From Verrucomicrobiaceae bacterium UBA7681 (GTDB taxonomy: Bacteria; Verrucomicrobiota; Verrucomicrobiia; Verrucomicrobiales; Verrucomicrobiaceae): DNA of 24,558 bases. Each line of letters opens with the position of its first letter. The first letter of the stretch is position 1. Shown piece by piece: positions 14,679-21,894 of the stretch. The translations under genes were made by a program, and so were the position numbers. The notes beneath the pieces are model-generated. The model was not told the origin of the DNA and did not search any database. It was given only the letters and a program-made list of their open reading frames with translations. The stretch covers positions 1-24,558 of the forward strand of contig DLGZ01000082.1 in NCBI GenBank assembly GCA_002482965.1, read 5' to 3'.

Positions 14679-14696
14679 TGTGGTAATATGTGGTAT
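14679..14696. promoter_or_regulatory. possible operator: two TGTGGTAW sites 10 bp apart
   Basis: TGTGGTAA (14679-14686) and TGTGGTAT (14689-14696) lie one helical turn apart, directly upstream of the HTH gene start. A similar TACCAC occurs at 15010. Spacing and position suit autoregulation by the HTH protein. In the rest of 14697-15158 I see no gene, only GC-rich sequence without clear codon structure. Confidence 0.35.
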
Positions 14697-15158
14697 TTGA
14701 TTGGCATGGGTCAGCCCGTGGATGCGCCAAAACGCAGGATGCGTGGCAGAGGCATGGGTTCAGGCCCTTGGAAACAACCGGCACCGCCTGCACCGGCCCG
14801 GCATCCCCAGGGTGCATGCACCCCGTTGACCACCCGGCCCGGCTGCTGTGCCGGCCTGCATGGTGCGAGACTCAGAGTTCTTCACTGCCTCCCTCGCTGT
14901 CCCCCTCCCGGCGCGCCGCGTTCTTCACACCAGCCACCCGAAGGATGAAACAAGTCTTGGGTCCGTTTTTTCAAAGTCAAAAACTTTCTGCAACTTTATG
15001 TCACCTTATACCACTTCCGGGAGCGTGAAGGGTGTGGCCTCATGCGCGGTCGGCGTAGGAGGGGCATGGCGCAAGCCCGCGTGTCTGCCAGCGCATGGTG
15101 GCGCTGCATGAGCTCGATGCCCGTTGACAAACTCAAGTCTCATCATGATTTTCCTTCT

Positions 15159-15587
15159 ATGGATACCCCTCAGCTCGATAGCAAAAAGCAGGCTATAACG
15201 GCTTTGGTTCAGCAGTGTTCAGCCGGCTGCCAGATTATCTACCGAGATAAACGAGGTGCCGCATGGCTGTGCTCGGTGACAAAGATTCGTTGTGATGACG
15301 AGGGATTTTTCTTTGATCTCCAGCCCACACGTCGAGTTGATACCGCATGGTGGAGGCACGAAAAAACACCCGCGCCTTTTTCAGCTGGCTCTTCCTGGTC
15401 GTTTGGTGGCACAGACTATGATCACACCTTGAAATGCCGCAGATATGCCGTCGTCCAAACAACATGGGTCGATTGGTGCATGACTCTGGATCAAAACAAG
15501 GTGGCTGAAATCATCGCCATGGCAGAGGCTCCCAAGATGCCAGTCGGCGATTTGCTCAGCATCTTGCGGGGTGTAGAAATCGAGTAG
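15159..15587 (+). CDS. hypothetical protein (cassette-like small gene 1)
   Basis: 142 residues; no family recognised. The sequence begins MDTPQLDSKKQAITALVQQC. It has a hydrophilic helix, then a beta-rich part with many Trp, Cys and Arg residues (WLCSVTKIRCDDEGFFFDLQ, WWRHEKTP) and a C-terminal helix ending LLSILRGVEIE. There is no signal peptide or membrane segment. The ATG at 15159 is preferred to in-frame starts further upstream because the preceding residues (Arg-rich, then HHDFPS) look non-coding. It is the first of a run of small same-strand ORFs. It is followed by 267 bp that carry attC-like right ends. Confidence 0.6.
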   Translation: MDTPQLDSKKQAITALVQQCSAGCQIIYRDKRGAAWLCSVTKIRCDDEGFFFDLQPTRRVDTAWWRHEKTPAPFSAGSSWSFGGTDYDHTLKCRRYAVVQTTWVDWCMTLDQNKVAEIIAMAEAPKMPVGDLLSILRGVEIE

Positions 15588-15810
15588 CCGCAGCAGCGGC
15601 CAAGACTGTGGATCAAAGCGTTGAATCAATCCCGCCTACGGGCGCATGCTAGACGCATGATTTCCGACCCACCGCCCCAGGCCCTGTGCTGGATGCAGCA
15701 AAACTGCTGCCAACGGTCGATGACGAACGGCAGTCGCGTGCTTGGTTAGGGCGGCACCCGAAAATCATGCGAAAAACGACAGGTCTCTTGCGCACAAACC
15801 GATGTTTTGG

Positions 15811-15830
15811 TTAGCTTGGCGTCGTTAGGC
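15811..15830 (+). other. attC-like right end (GTTAGGC core site)
   Basis: TTAGCTTGGCGTCGTTAGGC ends with GTTAGGC, a perfect fit to the integron attC core GTTRRRY, preceded by an AGCTTGG box in the usual place. The next ORF starts 25 nt later, as cassette genes do. A clear left half (RYYYAAC) was not found within 150 bp, so this is half a site or a degenerate one. A second, weaker match (GTGCTTGGTTAGGG) lies at 15738-15751. Confidence 0.4.
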
Positions 15831-15854
15831 GTCATCACGCGCACCCGATTTTAA

Positions 15855-16346
15855 ATGAAAACCGAAACACCGGAAGAATTGCGACGGCGCTGGTTCACTC
15901 TCCACATGATCAAGGCACCGCTTGGAGTGTTTGAGGTGACGATTGACGGATTTCCGGAACTGAAATGTTCCGCGTCGTCATCGGATGAAGCGCTTTCGAT
16001 GGCAGCTCAAGCGCTGCAACAGCTGGAGAGCGAGGGAGCCGCAGTTCCCGATCGCGGTATCTATCTGTGGGAGGAATACGTCTTGGGCGGATTGCACCCC
16101 ATGGGGAAAATGCCATTTTCGGAATTGCCAATGTGCCAGCGCTTCTTGCGGAAAAACTTTCCAACCATGTGGGACAAGAGTTCCACCACCACGGCCTACG
16201 CTCTTCCGAATGGCCCCCACCGTGAAGAAGAAATCCCTGGAGAAGAAATCGTGTGGCATCATGTCTGGGCGTTGTCGCACGAACTCACTCCGAGTGAGCG
16301 GCAGGAGCGCCTAGCATGGTCAGGTTATCCAGATCTCCATTTCTGA
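15855..16346 (+). CDS. hypothetical protein (cassette-like small gene 2)
   Basis: 163 residues; family not recognised. The start (MKTETPEELRRRWFTLHMI) is hydrophilic. The segment GVFEVTIDGFPELKCSASSSDEALSMAAQAL resembles the small alpha/beta fold of HicB-like or immunity-type proteins, but that is only a loose impression. The rest is rich in Trp, Pro and acidic residues, with no membrane segment. It starts 25 nt after an attC-like GTTAGGC and is followed 46 nt later by the next ORF on the same strand. Confidence 0.62.
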   Translation: MKTETPEELRRRWFTLHMIKAPLGVFEVTIDGFPELKCSASSSDEALSMAAQALQQLESEGAAVPDRGIYLWEEYVLGGLHPMGKMPFSELPMCQRFLRKNFPTMWDKSSTTTAYALPNGPHREEEIPGEEIVWHHVWALSHELTPSERQERLAWSGYPDLHF

Positions 16347-16392
16347 CAGGCTCCCGTATTCACCATCCACCCCTCAGACCGCATCACACGTC

Positions 16393-16740
16393 ATGAAACT
16401 ATTCGCCGTCATTTTAAGCTGGGGCTGCATCATTGCCGCATGCCTGTTGCTCTCACGCAGTGGTGTTGCTTACTCGTTGCCCTTGGCACTCATTGCCGTG
16501 TTGCTCCATTCGCTTCCGCCCAAAGTGAAGCTTCGGCGCTTCGCGTCCGTCGACCCGTTCATCGTGATTTTGACCTCGTGGGGCATGTTTGTCACGGCAT
16601 CACGAGAGCACTGGGCAGACTCAACGATCCTGGCTGCGCGGATCGTCGCCGTGGCGCTGCTGGCCGTCGCAGCCGGTTGGTGTCTGTTCCGCGACTGGCA
16701 TCGCTTCAGGGTTTCAGAAGACACGCCCAATGCGGCCTGA
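16393..16740 (+). CDS. small integral membrane protein (cassette-like gene 3)
   Basis: 115 residues with about four hydrophobic segments: 4-22 (FAVILSWGCIIAACLLLS), 26-43 (AYSLPLALIAVLLHSL), 54-70 (weaker) and 84-101 (RIVAVALLAVAAGWCLF). Basic residues between segments 2 and 3 (PPKVKLRRF) suggest a cytoplasmic loop there. No family is recognised. Its TGA lies inside the left core of the attC-like site 16735-16784, as is common for cassette ORFs. Confidence 0.6.
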   Translation: MKLFAVILSWGCIIAACLLLSRSGVAYSLPLALIAVLLHSLPPKVKLRRFASVDPFIVILTSWGMFVTASREHWADSTILAARIVAVALLAVAAGWCLFRDWHRFRVSEDTPNAA

Positions 16741-16784
16741 CCCTGCGCCGCAGCGGACCCGTCGCTGAGCCTGGGTCGTTCGGC
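16735..16784 (+). other. candidate attC recombination site
   Basis: About 50 bp. The left core GCCTGAC (consensus RYYYAAC, one change) and right core GTTCGGC (consensus GTTRRRY, one change) pair at five of seven positions plus a G-T wobble. Inside, AGCG (16752-16755) pairs with CGCT (16763-16766), and extra unpaired bases lie on one arm, as in attC hairpins. The right half TGAGCCTGGGTCGTT closely matches the one at 18245-18259. An ORF ends in its left core and the next starts 50 nt after it. Confidence 0.5.
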
Positions 16785-16833
16785 AACGAAACTTCGTGCA
16801 AGACTGTCTTCCACTCCTAAAGAAAGAGTTTCC

Positions 16834-17175
16834 ATGGCAAAATATCTCATCTCATTTCCAAGCGCAGCAATGGTCGTCCCGGATGGCGAATGGGAGGCGG
16901 TGGGTCGCGACTCACACGCGGTCATCGACGAAGCAAAAGCCGCCGGCGTCTATGTCTTCGGCGGCGGTATCGACGAGGCGGTCCCGCCGGTGCTCGTCTC
17001 GGCCGATGGCACGTTCTCAGCAGGCGGATACTCGTGGGCACCTCCGCTCAATGGCGGCTTCCTGGTGCTTGAAATACCCTCTCGCGAAGAGGCTATCGCG
17101 TGGGCCGCGCGCATCGCGAAGGCCTGCCGCTGCCAGCAGGAGCTGCGAGTCTTCGGGTTCGATCCCGCTTCTTAA
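16834..17175 (+). CDS. YCII-like (dimeric alpha/beta barrel) small protein
   Basis: 113 residues. The pattern MAKYLISFPSAAMVVPDGEW at the start, a central GVYVFGGGIDE, then LNGGFLVLEIPSREEAIAWAARIAKA followed by ELRVFGFDP, matches the YCII/DGPF-type ferredoxin-like fold: a beta strand, a helix, and a late strand after an EEA helix. Members are small cytosolic proteins, often poorly characterised, related to YciI. A purine-rich AAAGAAAGAG precedes the ATG and may be its ribosome binding site. It lies between an attC-like site and a repeat unit. Such proteins are frequent passengers in gene cassettes. Confidence 0.72.
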   Translation: MAKYLISFPSAAMVVPDGEWEAVGRDSHAVIDEAKAAGVYVFGGGIDEAVPPVLVSADGTFSAGGYSWAPPLNGGFLVLEIPSREEAIAWAARIAKACRCQQELRVFGFDPAS

Positions 17176-17311
17176 GCAAGGGCGATGACACCTCTTCGCT
17201 ATTCCTCCGGAAACAGCCGCCCCATGCGCTGCCAGACCAGACAAAGCAGTGTTTCGCGCCTCTGTGCCACCCGAAAAGCCAATCGTGCTCTGCCGAAGAA
17301 AAAAGCTCCTG

Positions 17312-17479
17312 GCGCGCGGGCCTCCGAGCCCGCAGCACGCCGCAAGCCCCCACGGCTATGAATCGTCCCTATGTCCATCGTTCGCTCGTTCCTGAAGCGC
17401 TCGTGCTTCCGATGTTCTACCTGCAACCACACCCGCTGCATGCAAGCGACCTGCTGCGGACTCAGGAGGTCCGCGCTCC
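17312..17479. repeat. MITE/BIME-like unit, copy 2
   Basis: A plus-orientation family A hairpin (17312-17343) and a minus-orientation one (17453-17479) enclose 109 bp, the same spacing as at 11.7 kb. The core shares blocks with copy 1 (TCGTCCCTA-like, CGATGTT, GCGACCTGCTGCGG). One arm has a CTCAGGAGG variant instead of CTCGGAGG, so the two copies are not from one very recent event. The gap 17176-17566 contains this unit and no gene. Confidence 0.72.
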
Positions 17480-17566
17480 AGGAATCTTTCTGCCTGCAGC
17501 GCTGCATTCCGCGATGCATGCCCTTAACTGAGTGCCATTCATGTCAGGTACCCTGTGCGCGATTTT

Positions 17567-18172
17567 ATGTCCACACCCGATCCAGCGAAAACCATGACCT
17601 TTGCGTCACCCGCCCATCTCAGTCAGTGGCTGGAAAAGAACCACGCCACCGAAACTGAACTTTGGGTCAAGCTATTCAAAAAGGACACCGGGATTCCCAG
17701 CGTGGATTGGAGCCAGATCGTGATCGAGACCTTGTGCTGGGGCTGGATTGACGGCATCAGGAAGCCGCTCGATGACCAGGCCTTTCTCCAGCGGATTACT
17801 CCAAGGAAGGCGAAAAGCGGCTGGTCAAAGAAGAATACCGAGCATGTGGAGCGCCTGACCAGTGAGGGTCGAATGAAGGAGCCGGGACTGGCGCATGTTC
17901 GCGCCGCGAAAGCGGACGGCCGCTGGGAAAGCGCCTATCACCCCGCCAGTGAAATGAAGGTGCCTGCGGATTTCCTTGCGGCTCTGGAGGGCAAACCGAA
18001 GGCCAAGCAGTTTTTTGAAACGCTGAACAAATCCAGCCGCTACGCCATCGCCTATCGACTGGCGACGGCGAAGAAACCCGAAACCCGACAGAGGAGATTT
18101 GAGCAATTCATGGACATGCTGGTCCGCGAAGAGAAACCTGACGCTGGCGTGGCTAAAGGCAAAAAGGTCTGA
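17567..18172 (+). CDS. YdeI/OmpD-associated family protein
   Basis: 201 residues. Conserved YdeI-type blocks are visible: FASPAHLSQWLEKNHATETELWVKLFKKDTG, then VIETLCWGWIDGIRKPLDD, FLQRITPRKAKSGWSKKN (each in order along the chain) and the C-terminal SRYAIAYRLATAKKPETRQRRFEQFMDML helix. The family is cytosolic and its biochemical role is unsettled; members have been linked to resistance to antimicrobial peptides. The ATG at 17567 is used; a GTG at 17555 and an ATG at 17594 are also in frame. The gene ends in a possible attC-like stretch (18168-18263). Confidence 0.83.
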   Translation: MSTPDPAKTMTFASPAHLSQWLEKNHATETELWVKLFKKDTGIPSVDWSQIVIETLCWGWIDGIRKPLDDQAFLQRITPRKAKSGWSKKNTEHVERLTSEGRMKEPGLAHVRAAKADGRWESAYHPASEMKVPADFLAALEGKPKAKQFFETLNKSSRYAIAYRLATAKKPETRQRRFEQFMDMLVREEKPDAGVAKGKKV

Positions 18173-18263
18173 GCGTGCACTGCGGCGATCCCGACTATCC
18201 CCTCTGTCCATGTTTCGATCGGACGCCCTCGCAGGCCGGAACGCTGAGCTTGGGCCGTTAACC
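18168..18263 (+). other. degenerate attC-like site after the ydeI-type gene
   Basis: The right end TGAGCTTGGGCCGTTAACC repeats the 16766-16784 pattern at 14 of 19 positions, with core GTTAACC (consensus GTTRRRY, one change). An internal CGGAC occurs in both sites. The left core would be GTCTGAG across the stop codon, a poor match. A 16-codon ORF starts 14 nt after the site. Confidence 0.35.
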
Positions 18264-18276
18264 ACAAGACAACGCT

Positions 18277-18327
18277 ATGACTTCGGATGAACGGGAAAAC
18301 CCGCACGGTGCATTCCATTTGGATTGA
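18277..18327 (+). pseudogene. possible truncated cassette ORF (16 codons)
   Basis: ATG at 18277 to TGA at 18325 encodes MTSDERENPHGAFHLD. It is in the position of a cassette gene start after an attC-like end and is then cut short. It may simply be chance. From here to 18468 there is only AT-rich sequence with a candidate promoter. Confidence 0.25.
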
Positions 18328-18364
18328 TGCCGTCAATGCCGCTGGTAAAACATAAGAGTAAACC

Positions 18365-18395
18365 TTGATCATATTGGTGCCACAACAATTATAAT
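18365..18395 (+). promoter_or_regulatory. candidate promoter of the lipase gene
   Basis: TTGATC (18365-18370) and TATAAT (18390-18395) are separated by 19 bp, slightly long for sigma-70. The surrounding 60 bp are the most AT-rich in the window. The start codon lies about 73 nt downstream, after a small hairpin AACCC-TATATG-GGGTT at 18432-18447. Confidence 0.4.
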
Positions 18396-18468
18396 ATAAT
18401 TAATTCATTTAATCTGTGCATTTATATCATTAACCCTATATGGGGTTCGCGGGCCTTCAGCATCAAAT

Positions 18469-19458
18469 ATGAAATCTATCGTCTTCCACACAAGCCTCCT
18501 CATCTGTCTATTTACCAGTGGATGCGCCACAAACAAAGTGGGCACTAAAGTCAAAAATGCCGAATGCATGGTAGAAAAATGCTGGGTTAAAAAGCCACTA
18601 ATCAAACCAATTGCCACAGGCGCGACCTACAATTCCAGCAATGCTCTCACGCTCGCCCGTATTTGTCGTCTTGCATGGGAAACGGATCAAACAAAGGTGG
18701 CAAAAATCAGTTCGTTTTGGAAAGGGAACCACTTATTTGCGGACATGCCAGATACCGACTCCCAGTATTTAATTTTCGGCACCCGAAATTACACGGTCGT
18801 GTCTTTTCGCGCAACTCAGTCCAAGATGGGAGATATTTGGACAGTTCTCAAATACAAGGCATACGCGCCAAATCCAAACTACAGAGGTCCTACAATCTAT
18901 GACCACATTCCAGAAGGGAATGCGGGTTTTAGAGAGAGCGTAGCTGACTGTTTTGCATCTGGACTAGTCAAAGACTTGCGTCTTTTTAGAGCGGCAACGG
19001 GGGCGCAAAAGTCGCCATTGTTTCTCACCGGTCATTCTCTCGGTGGCGGAATCGCTCTGCTAGCTCGCCCTAAATTGAAAGCCGAGGGTTTCGGTGTCGA
19101 CTCTGTCTATGTCTATGGATGCCCTGTAGCCGTCAGTCCTTACAAAACAGAGGGTCATAGCATGACAACAGTCTCTGAGTACCAAGCGGAATTCGGAAGC
19201 ACCACCTTTTTTCATCGTTTTGAAGGAGACAATGTGCCGCGTTTACGACCGATAAATGAGTGGTATTCCCCTCCCGGATGGTCACGGCAGCTGGCATCCA
19301 ATGGGATGTTGAAAGATTACACAAAATATCGCACCTTGAATATCGTTACCGGTGGAGTGTGGTGCATCCCTTGGCTCACCGACATGATTCATAATCATAA
19401 TCTCGAGATTTCGTATCTCCCAGCATTGGAAAAGGCTGCTAAAGGAACACAAAAATAA
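18469..19458 (+). CDS. class 3 lipase-like lipoprotein
   Basis: 329 residues. A type II signal peptide ends in the lipobox FTSGC (Cys19), so the protein is probably anchored to a membrane. An alpha/beta-hydrolase of the lipase_3 group follows: nucleophile Ser190 in TGHSLGGG, aspartate candidate D254 in FEGDNVPRL, and histidine candidate H308 or H310 in MIHNHNLEISYLPAL, the usual order Ser-Asp-His. It likely hydrolyses lipid esters at the cell surface; the true substrate is unknown. Codon usage is much richer in A and T than in every other gene of the window, suggesting recent transfer. It is immediately followed by a degenerate tmRNA 3' end (19485-19533). Confidence 0.87.
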   Translation: MKSIVFHTSLLICLFTSGCATNKVGTKVKNAECMVEKCWVKKPLIKPIATGATYNSSNALTLARICRLAWETDQTKVAKISSFWKGNHLFADMPDTDSQYLIFGTRNYTVVSFRATQSKMGDIWTVLKYKAYAPNPNYRGPTIYDHIPEGNAGFRESVADCFASGLVKDLRLFRAATGAQKSPLFLTGHSLGGGIALLARPKLKAEGFGVDSVYVYGCPVAVSPYKTEGHSMTTVSEYQAEFGSTTFFHRFEGDNVPRLRPINEWYSPPGWSRQLASNGMLKDYTKYRTLNIVTGGVWCIPWLTDMIHNHNLEISYLPALEKAAKGTQK

Positions 19459-19484
19459 ATAATACCTCCCTGCGATCAAGTAAG

Positions 19485-19533
19485 TGGAGGCGAGAGAGTT
19501 GAACCCTTTTCCGACAGTCATATACCTGTAGCG
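19485..19533 (-). pseudogene. degenerate tmRNA 3'-end fragment (possible att site)
   Basis: The plus strand reads GTGGAGGCGAGAGAGTTGAA here and GTGGAGGCGAGGGGAGTTGAA at the true ssrA end (24039 onward). Similarity continues through CCGA...AGTC to GTAGCG and also covers TCAAGNAAG just outside the gene. It then stops, with no tag region or 5' part. A one-base deletion lies in the T-arm. A fragment of the 3' end alone, in the same orientation as the intact gene, is what integrases that use ssrA leave behind. Confidence 0.82.
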
Positions 19534-19545
19534 TTGGCATCCCCC

Positions 19546-21450
19546 TCACTCCGCCGCCTTCACGTTCTCCTTCGGACCCTCGCGGGCGTTCTGACTGCGA
19601 AACATGCCGAGGGCTTCGAAGGGCACTGAGACGCCTTGGCGGAGGACCACGCTGCTGAGCTTGGCGGTATTCTTGAGGACGCTTTTCGCGGCACCGATCA
19701 AACCCAGGGGTGCGACTTTGATGTCGTCAAAGGGGCCTTTCACCTGCATCTCCATGAACACGACACTGATGGGCGAGATGAGCACCCCCACGATGCCGCG
19801 CACGTTGGCGCGGCCATGCCCGTCCACCGTGCGCTTGTTCAGATCCACGGTGCCGCGGGCGGTGACGACGACCGACTGCCCAAGCACCTTCATCGGCTCC
19901 ACCATGGCGACGCCTTTAGACATGACGAACTTCACGCGCACTTCAGCGGTGTCATGGCGCTTCTCGCGGTTGAGGATCTTGGGGAAGAGCTGATAGGCCT
20001 GATCCAGCAGGGGCACATGCACGATGGGCGCGTGGGTCAGATCGAATGTTCCCGTGCCGGTGGAGTTGCTGGGGTCATCGCCAATGACTCCGTGATAATT
20101 GAGCGTCATCTCGGCATCCTCCAGCTTCGCGCTGAGCTTGCCGACCCAGGGCGTGAGGGTATCGAGGTGCAGGGTCTGCAGGGAAACATCACCGCTGAGT
20201 TCTTTGCCATCGTAGGTGGCGGTGAGCGCGAAGCTGCCGCCTAGCAGGTGCCCTTTCAAGCTTTTGAAATGCCAGGCGCGGTGATCGTAGGAGACGCTGC
20301 CCTGGAGATGCGTGATGACGAGCGGATGCTCACGCACGGTGACGACGAGGGCGGCGGCGCTGCGGATGCTCATGGAGCCGAGCGTCCACGTCGGCGGATG
20401 GGAGCCGGAATGGATCACGAAGTCCTCCGCGATGATGTCTGGAAAGGTGGTGACCTTGACGTCCTTCGGCAGCCCGGCCGCGAGCACGGGGATGTTCTGC
20501 GCGAGTTCCAGCAGATTGGCGTCACCGCTGAGGCGGGAAATGGTCAGCGTGTCGGTCTTGCCCACGCGCTTGCCTTTGAAGGTGTCCTTGCGCCCGGCGG
20601 TGTCGATGAGCGTGCCGGAGAGCAGCAGCGGCTGATCCGCCCAGCCTGCGAGGGAGGCCTCCACGGCGGCGCTGCCCTTGGCGAAGGCGATCTTGGAGGT
20701 GAGCTTCAAATCTGACTGGGAGATCTGGGCATCCACCTCCGCCTCCTGCATGGGCACGCCGTGCAGCTCCAGCTTGGCGCCGCTGCCGTGCAGGCTGGCG
20801 GTCCACTGCGCAGCGGCGGGCTGCAGATCCACCGTGAAGCTGCCGGTGATGGCAAAGGTGCCGCCGCCGTGTTTGAAACTCAGCATGTCCATCACGGCAC
20901 GAACGGGTTTCAGCCGCAGCTTGAAAGCCTCCGTCTGGGGCGGGGTGTCGGGTGGGCTGGCTTTGGCGGTGATGATCTGGCCGGTCACGGCAATGGAGAC
21001 CGGACCATTGACGGTGTCGAGCCGGGCGATCTCGATCTTGTCATCCTGAACGGACAGGTCGGTGGTGAAGTGCTGAAAATTCACCGCCCCATCCTGATCA
21101 TGCAGGGTGAGGGTACCGTCCTTGATGTGCCAGCGAGTGACGGCTTTGCGCGTTTTCCAAACTTCCCGCCACAGGATGTCCACCTGCAGGGCGCTGATCT
21201 CGATGAGAGGTTCATTGTCCGGCAGGCCGCGCAGCGCAGCGTTGTTGAGAGTGACTCCGCCGAATAGAGACCATGACTCGCTGCTGTTGGTGAGGTTCAG
21301 TCCCCGCTCGGTCAAACGCTGGCGCAGGGTGGACTGAGCGGTGCTGACCAGCCAGTGATATGCGCCGAACAAGAGCACAACGAAAACCGCCGTGACGATG
21401 AGCGAGAGGCGAAGTCTGCGGTGGGGTGGGTGGACGTTGGCTTCAGACAT
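19546..21450 (-). CDS. AsmA-like/YhdP-type envelope protein
   Basis: 634 residues. A short basic cytoplasmic N-terminus and one membrane helix at about 17-38 (LSLIVTAVFVVLLFGAYHWL) precede a long repetitive beta-rich region typical of AsmA, TamB and YhdP proteins, for example LNNAALRGL, GGGTFAITGSFTVDLQP, LSGDVSLQTLHLDTLTPWVG. The C-terminal portion (ARGTVDLNKRTVDGHGRANVRGIVG ... KGPFDDIKVAP) is the AsmA_2-like end. Relatives form hydrophobic grooves that carry phospholipid between inner and outer membranes; that role is inferred from the family. The ATG at 21450 starts the basic leader and membrane helix; an upstream frame to 21570 looks non-coding. It is a single gene, 12 bp from the tmRNA remnant. 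Confidence 0.78.
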   Translation of the reverse strand: MSEANVHPPHRRLRLSLIVTAVFVVLLFGAYHWLVSTAQSTLRQRLTERGLNLTNSSESWSLFGGVTLNNAALRGLPDNEPLIEISALQVDILWREVWKTRKAVTRWHIKDGTLTLHDQDGAVNFQHFTTDLSVQDDKIEIARLDTVNGPVSIAVTGQIITAKASPPDTPPQTEAFKLRLKPVRAVMDMLSFKHGGGTFAITGSFTVDLQPAAAQWTASLHGSGAKLELHGVPMQEAEVDAQISQSDLKLTSKIAFAKGSAAVEASLAGWADQPLLLSGTLIDTAGRKDTFKGKRVGKTDTLTISRLSGDANLLELAQNIPVLAAGLPKDVKVTTFPDIIAEDFVIHSGSHPPTWTLGSMSIRSAAALVVTVREHPLVITHLQGSVSYDHRAWHFKSLKGHLLGGSFALTATYDGKELSGDVSLQTLHLDTLTPWVGKLSAKLEDAEMTLNYHGVIGDDPSNSTGTGTFDLTHAPIVHVPLLDQAYQLFPKILNREKRHDTAEVRVKFVMSKGVAMVEPMKVLGQSVVVTARGTVDLNKRTVDGHGRANVRGIVGVLISPISVVFMEMQVKGPFDDIKVAPLGLIGAAKSVLKNTAKLSSVVLRQGVSVPFEALGMFRSQNAREGPKENVKAAE

Positions 21451-21689
21451 CGGATAGGGTGACGGGCTGCCTCTGGAGGCGTTGCGGCCTGGATTGAGGC
21501 GGAGATTCAGAGTGCGGCGTATCTCGTCACTCTTATCGCTGCTGAAGCCGGTGGTGGTCCTGTCATTCATGTGGGAGGCCCCGCCGCGCGTTCTTCATGG
21601 CAGCAGACAATGGCGGGGATGCGCCGACGGGGATGCTATTGAAGCCTTCGATGAAAGCGGAGGCGCGGGGCGCTGGCTCCGGCGGAGGG

Positions 21690-21811
21690 GGGATCGTCCC
21701 GATCCCTTGGTGCCGCGTCGATCCATGCGCCGTCACCCAGGAAGAAAGCAGCGTCTTTGCCAGCGCGGAGCCGAGGGCGCGCGCGGAGCGTTGAGGGATC
21801 GGGACGATCCC
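21690..21811. repeat. inverted repeat of GGGATCGTCCCGATCCCT
   Basis: Perfect 18-bp arms at 21690-21707 and 21794-21811 are 86 bp apart. Each arm is itself a small hairpin (GGGATCG-TCC-CGATCCC), so the unit can fold in two ways. A related short palindrome (GGGACCAGGATGGTCCC) occurs at 6728-6744. It lies in the 444-bp gap 21451-21894, which holds no gene. Confidence 0.75.
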
Positions 21812-21894
21812 TCTCCTCCAGAGCGGAGTGCCTGCATCCGGCGGAGGGGGCTATCCTTGGGAGCAAGCCCTTGGCCAATCACGCCCCCCTCCAC

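Noticed and set aside
12648..14686. Long plus-strand frames opposite the ATPase and primase genes
   Set aside because: The minus-strand genes carry Walker, zinc and TOPRIM motifs; the plus frames carry none.
14690..15111. Small plus-strand ORFs between the HTH gene and the first cassette-like gene
   Set aside because: Overlapping frames with low-complexity, Cys/Pro/Arg-rich translations and no start signal; no sign of selection for coding.
15601..15660. tRNA-like 3' end around TTGAATCAATCCCGCC
   Set aside because: No acceptor stem partner, anticodon arm or D-arm could be drawn.
15738..15751. Additional attC end (GTGCTTGGTTAGGG)
   Set aside because: The core ends in G instead of a pyrimidine and no partner half is visible; too weak to list as a site.
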